This document shows positions 17,858-26,451 of a stretch of 64,000 nt of DNA, piece after piece. The position numbers were made by a program, and so were the translations under genes. The stretch spans positions 37,406 through 101,405 of the forward strand of contig SZOQ01000004.1 of the NCBI GenBank assembly GCA_030272835.1, given 5' to 3'. The notes beneath the pieces are model-generated. The model saw only the letters and a list, made by a program, of their open reading frames with translations, did no database searches and was not told where the DNA came from. Each line of letters begins with the position of its first letter. Positions within the stretch are counted from its first letter, which is position 1. Origin of the DNA: 2-12-FULL-60-25 sp003576745 (GTDB lineage Bacteria > Patescibacteriota > Patescibacteriia > 2-12-FULL-60-25).

Positions 17858-18787
17858 ATGCAGTGGTTTTTGGAACGTATCTCTGCACGATCATTGCCGA
17901 TCCAGTTCGGCATCAGAGAGCGGCGTGAGCATCTTGACGATTTTGAAAAACTAATACGAAAGAAAATCCTCGTGCGTGCTGCAAATCTCGATGCAGTGGA
18001 CTGCACGCTCTGTGGTGAAGATCATCAGTGCCAAGTTAGGGAGGAAGATGGTGCTCTGTTTTTTATATGTGAGAACGGATGTGGCAGACAAGAGCTCACA
18101 GATGATGACGTGGCGATTTTTGAATACGACAATGCCGCTTTTCTGCATCTCCTTGCGACCGAGTTCGGATTGAAAACGAACGACGGATCAATCAAAGACG
18201 AAGCGGACTATGCTACGGATGCCTTCTATCGTCTGGGAACGTATAAGGACAAAAAAGTGAAAGCGACCGTGTACTACCTGCGAACGGGCGATCTGCATGA
18301 GCCATCATCGTTTTTTGAAAATGCCAGCAACTCCCCGAAAGTCCTCATCACAAACACGGCAGAGCCCAACCTTGTTCACGGCAAAGAAGGCACGCGCTAT
18401 TGCATACTCGCCGACGCGCTCGTCCCTACGGCCAACAAGGAGATTTTCTACAAGATGGGGATTGTCAGGTGTTTCGACGACGTGCGTCGAGTCCAATTTG
18501 ATAAAAAGAACGGCCACCTGTCGTTGGATGGCAAACGTATCTACACGGCCGCACTTGAAAGCCCACAATACTATTTCCTACTTTACCTGTGGGATAACTG
18601 GATGAAGCAAGTACCCCACGGTGACATTCACTATTTTGTTCGAGGTAAGATGGGAAAACAGGTTGCTGATGATTCACAAAAGGACTGCCAGAAGATAAAG
18701 GGTGAGATAAAGCAGAAATGCAAGAAAATTGATGAAGTCATTTCTGTTCCGACAGTCGGCCATTACATGATGGCTGATCCAGTTTAG
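17858..18787 (+). CDS. Unrecognised zinc-ribbon protein, partner of upstream gene
   Basis: A 309-aa protein with a visible zinc-ribbon-like module: C50 and C53 in DCTLCGED, a further Cys at about 59, then CENGCG about 17 residues later. The N-terminal ~45 residues are basic and helical; the remainder is mixed and unrecognised, with an aromatic-rich stretch PQYYFLLYLWDNW near 245 and a Lys-rich helix near 280. It follows the 389-aa gene with a 2-nt gap and is closed by the terminator at 18838-18866, so the pair forms a two-gene operon. DNA or RNA binding through the ribbon is a reasonable guess, not more. Confidence 0.75.
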   Translation: MQWFLERISARSLPIQFGIRERREHLDDFEKLIRKKILVRAANLDAVDCTLCGEDHQCQVREEDGALFFICENGCGRQELTDDDVAIFEYDNAAFLHLLATEFGLKTNDGSIKDEADYATDAFYRLGTYKDKKVKATVYYLRTGDLHEPSSFFENASNSPKVLITNTAEPNLVHGKEGTRYCILADALVPTANKEIFYKMGIVRCFDDVRRVQFDKKNGHLSLDGKRIYTAALESPQYYFLLYLWDNWMKQVPHGDIHYFVRGKMGKQVADDSQKDCQKIKGEIKQKCKKIDEVISVPTVGHYMMADPV

Positions 18788-18837
18788 GAGAAACGATGGA
18801 GAAAAAGGTGAAATCGTAGACCGACCGCACAGAGCCC

Positions 18838-18866
18838 AAGACGCATCCTCAAGATGCGTTTTTGGT
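18838..18866 (+). terminator. intrinsic terminator
   Basis: ACGCATC / GATGCGT stem with a CTCAA loop and a TTTTTGGTTTT tail, ending the two-gene unit 16686-18787. Confidence 0.8.
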
Positions 18867-18909
18867 TTTCACCAAAACGTCATTACTCACCTTTTTCCAT
18901 CATTACTCT

Positions 18910-19200
18910 ATGACGCGAAAAGATCAGCGGCCATCGCGGGAGCCGCAATACATCCCGCTCGACGATCCTTCGTTTGTGTTCACTTTATATGACTTGAACT
19001 GCGCCGCAGCTCTCGTCTGTTCAGGCTTTGAGCTCTTGTCGGTGGGGAGAGACAACCCACGCAAGTGCCTTTTCATTTTCAGAAAACAGGATGGCATCGA
19101 GGAGCTGTGCGACCTGTACTGGTCCGACCGTTTGGAAATCAAGGCGAGGGCTTACGCGGACACGATCAAGGCGTTGAAAAATAAATTGTACAGCGAGTGA
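18910..19200 (+). CDS. DUF5659-like small protein
   Basis: A 96-aa protein. The core matches the DUF5659 pattern: FTLYDLNCAAALVCSGFELL, a strand-forming KCLFIFRKQDGIEEL, then a DRLEIKARAYADTIKALKN helix. Members occur in mobile elements of Patescibacteria and Gram-positives; their function is unknown. The start is set at MTRKDQ (18910) because the upstream frame crosses the terminator. The leader contains ATTACTC repeats and no Shine-Dalgarno. It is followed after 7 nt by the next small gene. Confidence 0.7.
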   Translation: MTRKDQRPSREPQYIPLDDPSFVFTLYDLNCAAALVCSGFELLSVGRDNPRKCLFIFRKQDGIEELCDLYWSDRLEIKARAYADTIKALKNKLYSE

Positions 19201-19207
19201 TGTCGTT

Positions 19208-19420
19208 ATGGTCTTGAGCGACGACGACATCCGAAAGTTCCAATACATCTATCGGGAACGGTTCGGAAAAGAGATCAGCAAACAGGATGCCTACGAGCAG
19301 GGCATCAAACTCTTGCGATTGCTCGCCGTCGTCTACAAGCCGATGACACAAAAGGAGTTCGATTTTATTCAGGAGCGGAGAAAATTATCTCCCCCATTAC
19401 CCGAAATTACAAAGCTATGA
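19208..19420 (+). CDS. Small helical protein of mobile elements
   Basis: A 70-aa protein with the pattern LSDDDIRKFQYIYRERFGKE - ISKQDAYEQGIKLLRL, a form common upstream of replication genes in Patescibacteria elements. It is predicted to be two or three helices; its function is unknown. It overlaps the primase-helicase gene by 4 nt (ATGA), so it is translationally coupled to replication. Confidence 0.7.
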   Translation: MVLSDDDIRKFQYIYRERFGKEISKQDAYEQGIKLLRLLAVVYKPMTQKEFDFIQERRKLSPPLPEITKL

Positions 19421-21621
19421 ACCTACAAGACATTTCCATCCGCGACTACCTGCGCGACAAAGGCGTCGAGTTCCGCGAGAGCGGCGAGGAGCTGGTCGCT
19501 AAATGCGTTTTTGCGGATTGCGATCACGACAGTCGCCCGAACGAGGGGCATCTCTATTTCAATCCAGAGACTTCGCAGTATAACTGCAAGAAATGCGGAG
19601 CGCAGGGCAATTTGAAAACGCTGATGAAACATTTTGGCGACGAGCCCATGTTTCAAGATGCGCCACGGCCGAGAAAGGTCACACGTTTTGATGCGAGCTT
19701 GGTTGAAAAATGCCATGAAGCGTTGCCGCAGCCAATCCGCGAGTACCTACATAAGCGCGGGTTGACCGATGATGTGATTGATAAATATAAGCTCGGCTAC
19801 GGCCAGTTTTATCGCAAGCAATGGATCACGATCCCGATCAAGGATGTGTACGGCAACTATTCGTATTTCAAACTGCGCCAAGACCCTGCTGATGGCGACG
19901 AAAAGATCACCTATCCAAAAAGCGGCGCGGAAGCCCAGCTCTACGACTGGGAGATACTGGAAAACCTGAACGGACCTCTTGTGGTGTGCGAGGGCGAGCT
20001 GGATTGCTTGGCTCTTGTCTCAAAAGGCGTTGCAGCCGTGACGAGCACGCATGGTGCGATGACGTTCAAAGAGCAATGGGCTGAACGCATCCAAAAATGC
20101 GGCAAGGTTTATATTTGCTTCGACCTCGATGATGCGGGACGGAAGGGCTCGGATCGCGCCGCGAAAATGTTTGAAAATGGTGGAGCGTGTGAGACGTACA
20201 TGGTCGCGCTTCCATCGGAGCTCGGGGAGCACGGTGACATCACGGATTACTTCGTGAAGTTCGGCGGCACGGTTGAGGACTTGTTCGGCAAGTACGCCAA
20301 GCCATACCCCGAACGGATTGATGTCACACAATTCTCTCCCATGACCGCAGACCAGCTCCTCGATACGCTTGGGCTTACGATCAAGTACGACGCAGAAAAT
20401 AAGCTCTCGACCTTTTTATGCGAGTTATCCGCCTACACTGAAAGCTCCCAGTTCAACATCAGCTACAACGCGCCGAGCTCGACGGGCAAAAGCTATATTC
20501 CAACCGAGATCGCCCGCCTGTTTCCCGAGGGCGACGTTATGGAGATCGCCTACTGCTCACCGACCGCGTTCTTTCACGATGTCGGGGAGTACAACAAGGA
20601 CAAAAATTGTTATCTGGTGGACTTGTCCCACAAGGTTCTGATCTTCCTCGATCAGCCGCATAACGAGCTCCTTGCACGCCTGCGGCCGCTCCTCTCGCAC
20701 GACAAAAAAGAGATCATGCTGAAAATCACGGACAAGTCGCAAAAGTTCGGCATGAAGACCAAAAACATACTTTTGCGCGGCTATCCGTCCGTCATCTTTT
20801 GCACGGCAGGTTTGAAAATTGACGAACAGGAGGCCACCCGTTTTCTACTTCTCTCCCCAGAGGTAAGCCAAGAGAAAATCCAGCAAGGCATCAGCGCGAC
20901 GATCCGCAAGGAAGCGAACAGCGAGGAGTTTGTCGGTTGGCTGAACGAGAACCCAGACCGTGCATTGCTCAAGGAACGCATCCGCGCGATCAAGCTAGAA
21001 AACATCCAAGAAATCAACATCCTGCATCACGAACGCATCGAGCAACAGTTTTTGAGCGATAACAAGACGCTCAAGCCTCGTCACCAACGCGACATCAAGC
21101 GTCTGCTTGCTCTCGTCAAATCCTTTGCCTTGCTGAACGTCTGGTGGCGGGAACGAAACGGCACCACGATCACTGCCAACGATGAGGACATTGATGCGGC
21201 GTTCAAGCTCTGGGAGAAAATCGCTGTGAGCCAAGAGCTAAACCTGCCGCCGTACATCTACAACCTGTTCCGTGAGGTCATTCTCCCCGCGTGGCAAGCG
21301 AAAAACGTCTTGAATAGCATGTTGGCCGAACCCGTGGCAAAAGTTGGCGTCTCGCGGCAAGAAGTCTTGGAGAAACACTTTGCGGTCTATGGACGAATGC
21401 TCGACAGCAACCAGTTGCGCCAGCAAATCCTCCCCATGCTCGAAACGGCTGGACTGATCGTTCAGGAACAGGACCCCGATGACAAACGTAAGATGATGAT
21501 TTTCCCTGCCTCGCTCTACCAGCTTCCAAACAATAGTGGAAACGAGAGTGGAGTGAACAGCGACAGTGTAGGAAATAGTGCAACGCAAGGTGGGGAGAAA
21601 AACGAAGCCCTGCCTTTCTAA
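19417..21621 (+). CDS. Primase-helicase (zinc finger, Toprim, AAA+)
   Basis: Replication protein of 734 aa. An N-terminal CHC2-like zinc finger (C30, C35, H37, C57, C60) is followed by a Toprim domain with CEGELDCLAL (~190) and FDLDDAGRKGS (~233), the acidic residues that bind Mg for RNA primer synthesis. The second half is a P-loop ATPase with APSSTGKSY (~350), the downstream LIFLDQP Walker-B-like strand and an ATRFLLLSPE arginine-containing segment, as in phage and plasmid DNA helicases. It should allow autonomous or induced replication of the element. The C-terminal ~40 residues are Ser/Asn-rich and low complexity. Confidence 0.85.
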   Translation: MNLQDISIRDYLRDKGVEFRESGEELVAKCVFADCDHDSRPNEGHLYFNPETSQYNCKKCGAQGNLKTLMKHFGDEPMFQDAPRPRKVTRFDASLVEKCHEALPQPIREYLHKRGLTDDVIDKYKLGYGQFYRKQWITIPIKDVYGNYSYFKLRQDPADGDEKITYPKSGAEAQLYDWEILENLNGPLVVCEGELDCLALVSKGVAAVTSTHGAMTFKEQWAERIQKCGKVYICFDLDDAGRKGSDRAAKMFENGGACETYMVALPSELGEHGDITDYFVKFGGTVEDLFGKYAKPYPERIDVTQFSPMTADQLLDTLGLTIKYDAENKLSTFLCELSAYTESSQFNISYNAPSSTGKSYIPTEIARLFPEGDVMEIAYCSPTAFFHDVGEYNKDKNCYLVDLSHKVLIFLDQPHNELLARLRPLLSHDKKEIMLKITDKSQKFGMKTKNILLRGYPSVIFCTAGLKIDEQEATRFLLLSPEVSQEKIQQGISATIRKEANSEEFVGWLNENPDRALLKERIRAIKLENIQEINILHHERIEQQFLSDNKTLKPRHQRDIKRLLALVKSFALLNVWWRERNGTTITANDEDIDAAFKLWEKIAVSQELNLPPYIYNLFREVILPAWQAKNVLNSMLAEPVAKVGVSRQEVLEKHFAVYGRMLDSNQLRQQILPMLETAGLIVQEQDPDDKRKMMIFPASLYQLPNNSGNESGVNSDSVGNSATQGGEKNEALPF

Positions 21622-21640
21622 CCCACCCACCCCATAACTT

Positions 21641-22012
21641 ATGTTGTGCAAAGCACTGACAACCACGGGAGAACCCTGCCAAGCGCAGGCGATGCAGGGC
21701 GACGAGAATTGCTATCTCCACAATCCTGCCGTGAGCGAAGACGAAAAACGCGATGCTCGTTCGCGCGGCGGCAAGGAAAATCAAATCGTCGTCAAAACCC
21801 CTCTCCCACCGATCAAGCTCACGAGCCCGAAGGACGTGATCTCGCTTTTGGAAGAAACGATCAACGCCGTGCGTAGCGGGGAGATGGACGTGAAGATCGC
21901 TAACTGCCTCGGATTTCTGACCGACAAACTGCTCAAAGCCTACGAGATCAGCGAATTGAGCGACAAGGTTGAGGTCATGGGGTTGTTCTTGGAAAAACGA
22001 AAAGGACGCTGA
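21641..22012 (+). CDS. Small zinc-binding protein of mobile elements
   Basis: A 123-aa protein that starts with a compact Cys/His module (C3, C13, C24, H27 in LCKALTTTGEPCQAQAM...NCYLHNP), followed by a Gly/Arg-rich patch (RSRGGKEN) and a helical C-terminus. This N-terminal module is frequent in small phage and island proteins next to replication or packaging genes. The role is unknown; nucleic-acid binding is likely. It sits 5 nt before the 504-aa gene. Confidence 0.65.
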   Translation: MLCKALTTTGEPCQAQAMQGDENCYLHNPAVSEDEKRDARSRGGKENQIVVKTPLPPIKLTSPKDVISLLEETINAVRSGEMDVKIANCLGFLTDKLLKAYEISELSDKVEVMGLFLEKRKGR

Positions 22013-22017
22013 CCACT

Positions 22018-23532
22018 ATGAAGAAAAATCTCACCAGCCTATTACAGAAAGGCAACCTCACCCCGAAGGAACGTTGCCAGATGTTCGTGCAAAACGTCGT
22101 GACCGAGGAGCGCGAAGGAAAAGGATTTTTGAGCGATGCGGACAAGTACGCTCTGGTCGAAGGATGGCATCCGAAGGACAACTACGAGATCAGGGAGTAC
22201 AACAAATACAACGGTGCATGGCGGACGGCTCTGCTTGCCGAGATTGATGCCCAGACTGCCTATTTGCGAGCGCAGAACGCGCATCTGCGAGCAGAAGTCG
22301 CGGCTACTTATTACATGTTAGCGGATGGTGAACTCGCCAAAAAACGAAGCAATAAAGACGATCTGAACACCATACTGGAAAATACTGGATTGATCCACGA
22401 ATACGTCACCTACCGCTATGCTTTCGATCTGATGGATGGTGAGTTGCGGCAGGACTTGCTCAAGCTATACCCAGACATTGAGACCGAAAGCGATTACCTC
22501 ACGTCGGAGCTCGCGCTTTATGAATTGCTCGGGGACAAAGGCGAAGCGACCGACGAAGCGAAAGATGAGATCGCCGACCTGATTTCAAAACGGGCGTTCA
22601 ACAAGTACGCGGCCGCGCTTGCAGAAAAGAAACCGAGCGATTTCATAAAGCCGTGGAGCTTTCACGGTTACTTTGCAGACATCCCGCTCTTGGAGGTAGC
22701 GAAAAAATGGGCGGAGTACGAAGGCATTGATCTGCCTGATAAGCAGGACGATGATGTGGCGTTGGAAAAGTTGCTCGTCGAGAAAATCACGGGCTGCGCC
22801 GAGGAACGGAAAACGAGCGTGGGAGAATTGATAAAACGCGCGACGCGGAAATGGCTGGATGAAGGATTGCTGGAAGAACACGCGCCTCTGTTTTTGAGCG
22901 ACAAACACGAAACGGTAAACGATGCGAGCACGAAACTGCCACATAAAGCGGTTTTCAAACGGTGGCTGGAAGCCAAGACTAAAGCCGAACAGAAAATCCA
23001 ACAGATGATAGATGATGGGGAGTTGGAAACGCGCATCATCACTGACAACATTTTCGGGATTGAGCGCAAACACGAAACCATCCTCGGCAAGAGTCTCTAT
23101 CCGATGAAGGGTGACTACAAGTTCGTCACGGATTACAAAAACCAAGCGGAAGCGTTTATGCCCGTCGGCACCCTGTTCGACATTATCAAGCGCGGCGATC
23201 TAATGAATGAGTACGCCTTGCTGCTTGGTTTTCAAGACATCTTCGCTCGTCTCTCCAAAATCTACGATGTTGACCTGACCGAAAAGGTGAACATCTATCT
23301 TGAAAAGATAAGACACGACATCAATATGCTGAATGACGGCTTGCGGTTCATCAAAGACAAGTTCGGCAGCGAAGCATACATGCTCTACGACTGCCGTTAT
23401 TTCATGGACGCGCCGCAAGCCAATTTCGTCATTGACCCTGACGGGATCGAGCCCGCGAAAGACAGGCTCAAAATCTACTATGACGAGTTCGAGAAGGTTT
23501 TGGGCGACGAGTTCGGGACCGTTCACAAATGA
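22018..23532 (+). CDS. Unrecognised 504-aa acidic helical protein
   Basis: No family recognised. The protein is long, charged and mostly helical (for example EIDAQTAYLRAQNAHLRAEV at ~78-97 resembles a coiled coil), without signal peptide, membrane helix or nucleotide-binding motif. It lies between the zinc-binding small protein and the recombinase, a position often taken by structural or packaging-linked genes in phages, but no portal, terminase or capsid feature is visible. The codon pattern matches the rest of the element. Confidence 0.7.
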   Translation: MKKNLTSLLQKGNLTPKERCQMFVQNVVTEEREGKGFLSDADKYALVEGWHPKDNYEIREYNKYNGAWRTALLAEIDAQTAYLRAQNAHLRAEVAATYYMLADGELAKKRSNKDDLNTILENTGLIHEYVTYRYAFDLMDGELRQDLLKLYPDIETESDYLTSELALYELLGDKGEATDEAKDEIADLISKRAFNKYAAALAEKKPSDFIKPWSFHGYFADIPLLEVAKKWAEYEGIDLPDKQDDDVALEKLLVEKITGCAEERKTSVGELIKRATRKWLDEGLLEEHAPLFLSDKHETVNDASTKLPHKAVFKRWLEAKTKAEQKIQQMIDDGELETRIITDNIFGIERKHETILGKSLYPMKGDYKFVTDYKNQAEAFMPVGTLFDIIKRGDLMNEYALLLGFQDIFARLSKIYDVDLTEKVNIYLEKIRHDINMLNDGLRFIKDKFGSEAYMLYDCRYFMDAPQANFVIDPDGIEPAKDRLKIYYDEFEKVLGDEFGTVHK

Positions 23533-23545
23533 GGCATAATGAGCT

Positions 23546-23695
23546 ATGATGGCAATGTTGATCCAAGCCACATCTGACGAGAGTGTTTTACTGTATTTGC
23601 CACCCAAGACGGGCGGCTCTGCCAGCAAAACAGCACTCTTGTGTTGTGGCGATGGATCAACCAGAGCCGTCCTTTTTGGTCGGCAAACCCTATGA
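23546..23695 (+). CDS. Small ORF coupled to the recombinase
   Basis: A 49-aa frame beginning MMAMLIQATS and ending TRAVLFGRQTL, whose TGA stop overlaps the recombinase ATG (ATGA). A GAGG sequence lies 11 nt before the first ATG. The Gly/Ser-rich centre (PPKTGGSASKTA) resembles no known domain. Coupling suggests it either sets recombinase translation or encodes a small accessory factor. It is short enough to be chance, hence low confidence. Confidence 0.4.
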   Translation: MMAMLIQATSDESVLLYLPPKTGGSASKTALLCCGDGSTRAVLFGRQTL

Positions 23696-25308
23696 CGAAG
23701 CCAAACCAACCAAACCTGCACTACTTCCTGTATGCGCGTAAGTCGTCCGAAAGCGAAGACAGGCAGGTTCAATCCATCGAAGACCAGGCCAACCGCCTCA
23801 AACTCTTGGCGGCCGATTTGAAGATCGAAATCAAAGAAATCATCACCGAAGCTAAGTCCGCCAAAATGCCCGACTGCCGTCCCGAGTTCACCAGCATGTT
23901 GGAACGGATCGAGAAAGGCGACGCGAACGGTATCCTGTGCTGGCAAATCAATCGCCTGTCGCGCAACCCGATTGATAGCGGCAAATTGAGCTGGATGCTC
24001 CAAAAAGGCATCTTGCAATCCATCCAGACGATTGATCGTCAGTATCTCCCCGACGATAACGTGCTCCTGTTCAATGTGGAGAGCGGCATGGCTAACCAGT
24101 TCATCATTGATCTGCGTAAAAACAGCAAGCGTGGCATGGAAGGCAAAGCGGATCGCGGTTGGCTGCCGTCACGCGCTCCCCTCGGTTATTTGAACGACAA
24201 ACTGGAACACACCATCTACCCAGACCCAGAGCGTTTCGATCTCGTCCGTAAAATGTGGGACATGCTGCTCACAGGCAATTACACCGTGCCGATGATCCTT
24301 GAGATTGCGAACAAGGAGTGGGGTTTTCGCGTGCCTACCCGCAAGCGTGGAGGCGGTGGGGAGCTCGCACAAAGCGTCGCCTACAAGATGTTCACCAACA
24401 TTTTCTACACAGGCATGTTTGAATGGACAGGGCGAAACTATCAAGGCAATCACAAACCAATGATAACGATGGAAGAATACGACCGCGTGCAGGTCATTTT
24501 GGGGAGAAAAGGCAAACCACGATCTAAAAGTCACGACTTTCCATTCACGGGCATCATACGCTGTGCCGTTTGTGGTTCCATGATTACGGCTGTCGAGAAG
24601 ACAAAAATAGTGAAAGAGACAGGGAAGCTCAAAACCTACGTCTACTATTACTGCACGAAAAAGAAAAAGGGCATTGCCTGCGATCAAAAGCCAATGACCG
24701 CAAAGGAGCTTGAGGATCAGATCGAGGCGGAGCTCGAAAAGCATACCATTCTCCCCCAATTCAAAGACTGGGCGTTGGAAATCTTGAATAGGGATAACGA
24801 CAAAGAAATCGAGGATCGCACGAAAATCTACGAGAATCAGCACAAATCACTGGCCGAAACGCAAAGGGAGCTCGACGAGCTTTCCCGTATGCGTTACCGC
24901 CAGCTTATTGATGACGCCTTTTTCGTGAAGGAACGGGACGCTTTGCAGGAAAAAATTGCCAAACTCAAAAATAACCTGCGGGAAACGGAAAGTCGTGCCG
25001 AGAAATGGTTGGAGCTCACCGAGCGCACGTTTTGTTTTGTTACCCACGCTCGCAAAGAGTTTGCTCTAGGAACTTTGGAAAAGAAGCGCGAGATTTTCTC
25101 CGCACTTGGTTGGAACTTCCTGATAAAAGATAAAAAACTCACGATTTCGGGCTGTGACTGGTTCGTTCCAATCAAAAATAGCTATTCCGCTATCGAAGCG
25201 GATTACAAGCGGTTGGAACTGACAGAAAATGGCTCTATAAACGAGAAAACTCCGGCTTTTGCCGAAGTTATTTCTCGATGGGGTGACCAATGGGAATCGA
25301 ACCCATGA
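23692..25308 (+). CDS. Large serine recombinase (integrase)
   Basis: Site-specific integrase of 538 aa. The N-terminal resolvase domain has YARKSSESEDRQ with the catalytic Ser (18 or 19), the EDQ helix and WQINRLSRNP. The recombinase domain (~165-270) contains YTVPMILEIAN and YKMFTNIFYTGMFEW, then the zinc ribbon (FTGIIRCAVCG ... YYYCTKKKKGIAC, ~283-330) and a coiled coil (~370-440). The start at 23692 begins the resolvase domain; an in-frame ATG 51 nt upstream is unlikely. The last ten residues (GDQWESNP) are read from the antisense strand of tRNA-His, so the gene takes its stop codon from the insertion target. Confidence 0.9.
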   Translation: MTKPNQPNLHYFLYARKSSESEDRQVQSIEDQANRLKLLAADLKIEIKEIITEAKSAKMPDCRPEFTSMLERIEKGDANGILCWQINRLSRNPIDSGKLSWMLQKGILQSIQTIDRQYLPDDNVLLFNVESGMANQFIIDLRKNSKRGMEGKADRGWLPSRAPLGYLNDKLEHTIYPDPERFDLVRKMWDMLLTGNYTVPMILEIANKEWGFRVPTRKRGGGGELAQSVAYKMFTNIFYTGMFEWTGRNYQGNHKPMITMEEYDRVQVILGRKGKPRSKSHDFPFTGIIRCAVCGSMITAVEKTKIVKETGKLKTYVYYYCTKKKKGIACDQKPMTAKELEDQIEAELEKHTILPQFKDWALEILNRDNDKEIEDRTKIYENQHKSLAETQRELDELSRMRYRQLIDDAFFVKERDALQEKIAKLKNNLRETESRAEKWLELTERTFCFVTHARKEFALGTLEKKREIFSALGWNFLIKDKKLTISGCDWFVPIKNSYSAIEADYKRLELTENGSINEKTPAFAEVISRWGDQWESNP

Positions 25309-25353
25309 TAACGGGACCACAACCCGCTGTGTTGCCTCTACACCATGGTCACC
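25279..25353 (-). tRNA. tRNA-His (GTG)
   Basis: Cloverleaf on the minus strand with anticodon loop TTGTGGT (anticodon GTG), GGTTCGATTCC T-arm and encoded CCA. An eighth acceptor pair G-1:C73, the identity element of tRNA-His, is present (GGTGACCA pairs with TGGTCACC). The serine recombinase gene overlaps its 3' 30 nt in antisense, marking it as the insertion target. Confidence 0.93.
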
Positions 25354-25386
25354 ATGACGCTCTTAAACTGTACCTGAAGCGGCCAG

Positions 25387-25415
25387 ATCATAGCCTCTTT
25401 TTTGGCTTGAGGCAA
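25387..25415 (-). promoter_or_regulatory. promoter of tRNA-His
   Basis: On the minus strand TTGCCT, 17 nt, TATGAT, about 34 nt before the mature tRNA. Confidence 0.65.
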
Positions 25416-25474
25416 GAGTTTTGCCCATGAACGTAGCCAAAGGTCGCGCCAATTGGTCAGGACTGTTTGCGTTT

Positions 25475-26215
25475 CTATGTTTTTCCACCCCACTTCTCAA
25501 ATGCGCGAAGCACTTCGAGCGGTACCGCGAAGACAACCGTATTAGACTGGTCGCTCGAAATATCGTTAATGGAGTTCAGCGTTCGAAGGTGTAGGGCACC
25601 GGAAGAGGACGCCAAAATTTCCGCCGCCTTGCGGAGATTTTCTGCTGCAGCCACTTCTCCCTCGGAATTGATGATAACGGCCCGGCGCTCGCGTTCGGCT
25701 TCTGCCTGCTTGGCAATGGTGCGCTTCATGTCTTCCGGCAGCTGGATGTCCTTGAGTTCGACGTTCAAAATTTCAAGACCCCATGCCAACGCGTCCTTTT
25801 CAATAATCTCTCGTATACGCGTGGACGCTTCATCGCGCTGTGAAAGAAGTTCATCGAGCATAAGCTGGCCCACCACATTGCGCATGGTGGTCTGCGCGAG
25901 TTGGCTCACAGCCATCCAAAAATTCTCGACTTCGAGTACGGCCTTGGCCGCATCTGTCACGCGGTAGTAGATGACGGCGTTGATGCGACAGCTGACATTA
26001 TCTTTCGTGATCGCCTCCTGATCGGGCACATCCACGGCCTTGGTGCGGATGTCGATTCGACGCATACTCTGAAAAATCGGAAATACAAGCCGCCAGCCCG
26101 GGCCTTTGACCCCCGTAAACTTTCCGAGCGTCAGCATAACGCCTCGCTGATACTGGTTCACCTGACGTATAGAAATAAGGAGAATCCCGAGTATGACGTA
26201 GATGAGAATATTCAT
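25475..26215 (-). CDS. Slipin/SPFH (band 7) membrane protein
   Basis: A 246-aa SPFH-domain protein of the slipin group: one N-terminal membrane helix (3-17), then the band-7 domain with VNQYQRGVMLTLGKFTGVKGPG, the PDQEAITKDNVSCRINAVIYYRV strands and the helical SQLAQTTMRNVVGQLMLDELL, ending in an Ala/Glu-rich coiled coil (KQAEAERERRAVIINSEGE). Slipins form membrane-associated oligomers that organise lipid domains. No NfeD partner is seen nearby. It is transcribed from a nearly leaderless promoter at 26224-26252. Confidence 0.93.
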   Translation of the reverse strand: MNILIYVILGILLISIRQVNQYQRGVMLTLGKFTGVKGPGWRLVFPIFQSMRRIDIRTKAVDVPDQEAITKDNVSCRINAVIYYRVTDAAKAVLEVENFWMAVSQLAQTTMRNVVGQLMLDELLSQRDEASTRIREIIEKDALAWGLEILNVELKDIQLPEDMKRTIAKQAEAERERRAVIINSEGEVAAAENLRKAAEILASSSGALHLRTLNSINDISSDQSNTVVFAVPLEVLRAFEKWGGKT

Positions 26216-26223
26216 ATGGACAA

Positions 26224-26252
26224 ACCCTAACCCGGACCGGTTCCGTGGTCAA
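26224..26252 (-). promoter_or_regulatory. leaderless-type promoter of slipin
   Basis: On the minus strand TTGACC, 17 nt, TAGGGT, then only 8 nt to the ATG. Confidence 0.6.
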
Positions 26253-26348
26253 CGCACTTCTGATGAATAGAGAAAGCGGGGACGAAACGGGAATGAATTC
26301 CATCCCCATTCTCGCTCCGTAGCTTCGTATGCGCGCATGAAACCAAAA

Positions 26349-26374
26349 ACAGCAGCGCACGCTGCTGTTTTTTG
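26349..26374. terminator. bidirectional terminator after tRNA-Arg
   Basis: AACAGCAGC / GCTGCTGTT stem with a GCAC loop, T-run on both strands, directly 3' of the minus-strand tRNA-Arg. Confidence 0.8.
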
Positions 26375-26375
26375 G

Positions 26376-26451
26376 TGGTGCCCCCGGTAGGAGTCGAACC
26401 TACATCGCACGGCTTAGAAGTCCGGCGCACTATCCATTGTGCTACAGGGGC
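26376..26451 (-). tRNA. tRNA-Arg (TCT)
   Basis: Minus-strand cloverleaf: acceptor GCCCCTG with CGGGGGC, anticodon arm around CTTCTAA (TCT), T-arm GGTTCGACTCC, discriminator A and encoded CCA. Confidence 0.93.

Larger units (their letters stand above)
9300..25308. mobile_element. Integrative element at tRNA-His with type III RM cargo
   Basis: About 16 kb bounded on the right by a large serine recombinase gene that ends inside tRNA-His. Contents: minus-strand HTH regulator, mod, res, Cas4-like nuclease and HD protein; plus-strand unknown pair, small proteins, primase-helicase, unknown proteins and recombinase. The two halves diverge at 16611-16685. No relaxase, capsid, portal or secretion gene is visible, so it resembles a mobilisable island or a phage-satellite-like element more than a prophage or ICE. 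The interspersed repeats of the chromosome are absent inside it, consistent with recent arrival. The left end is approximate; no direct repeat long enough to fix it was found. Confidence 0.65.
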
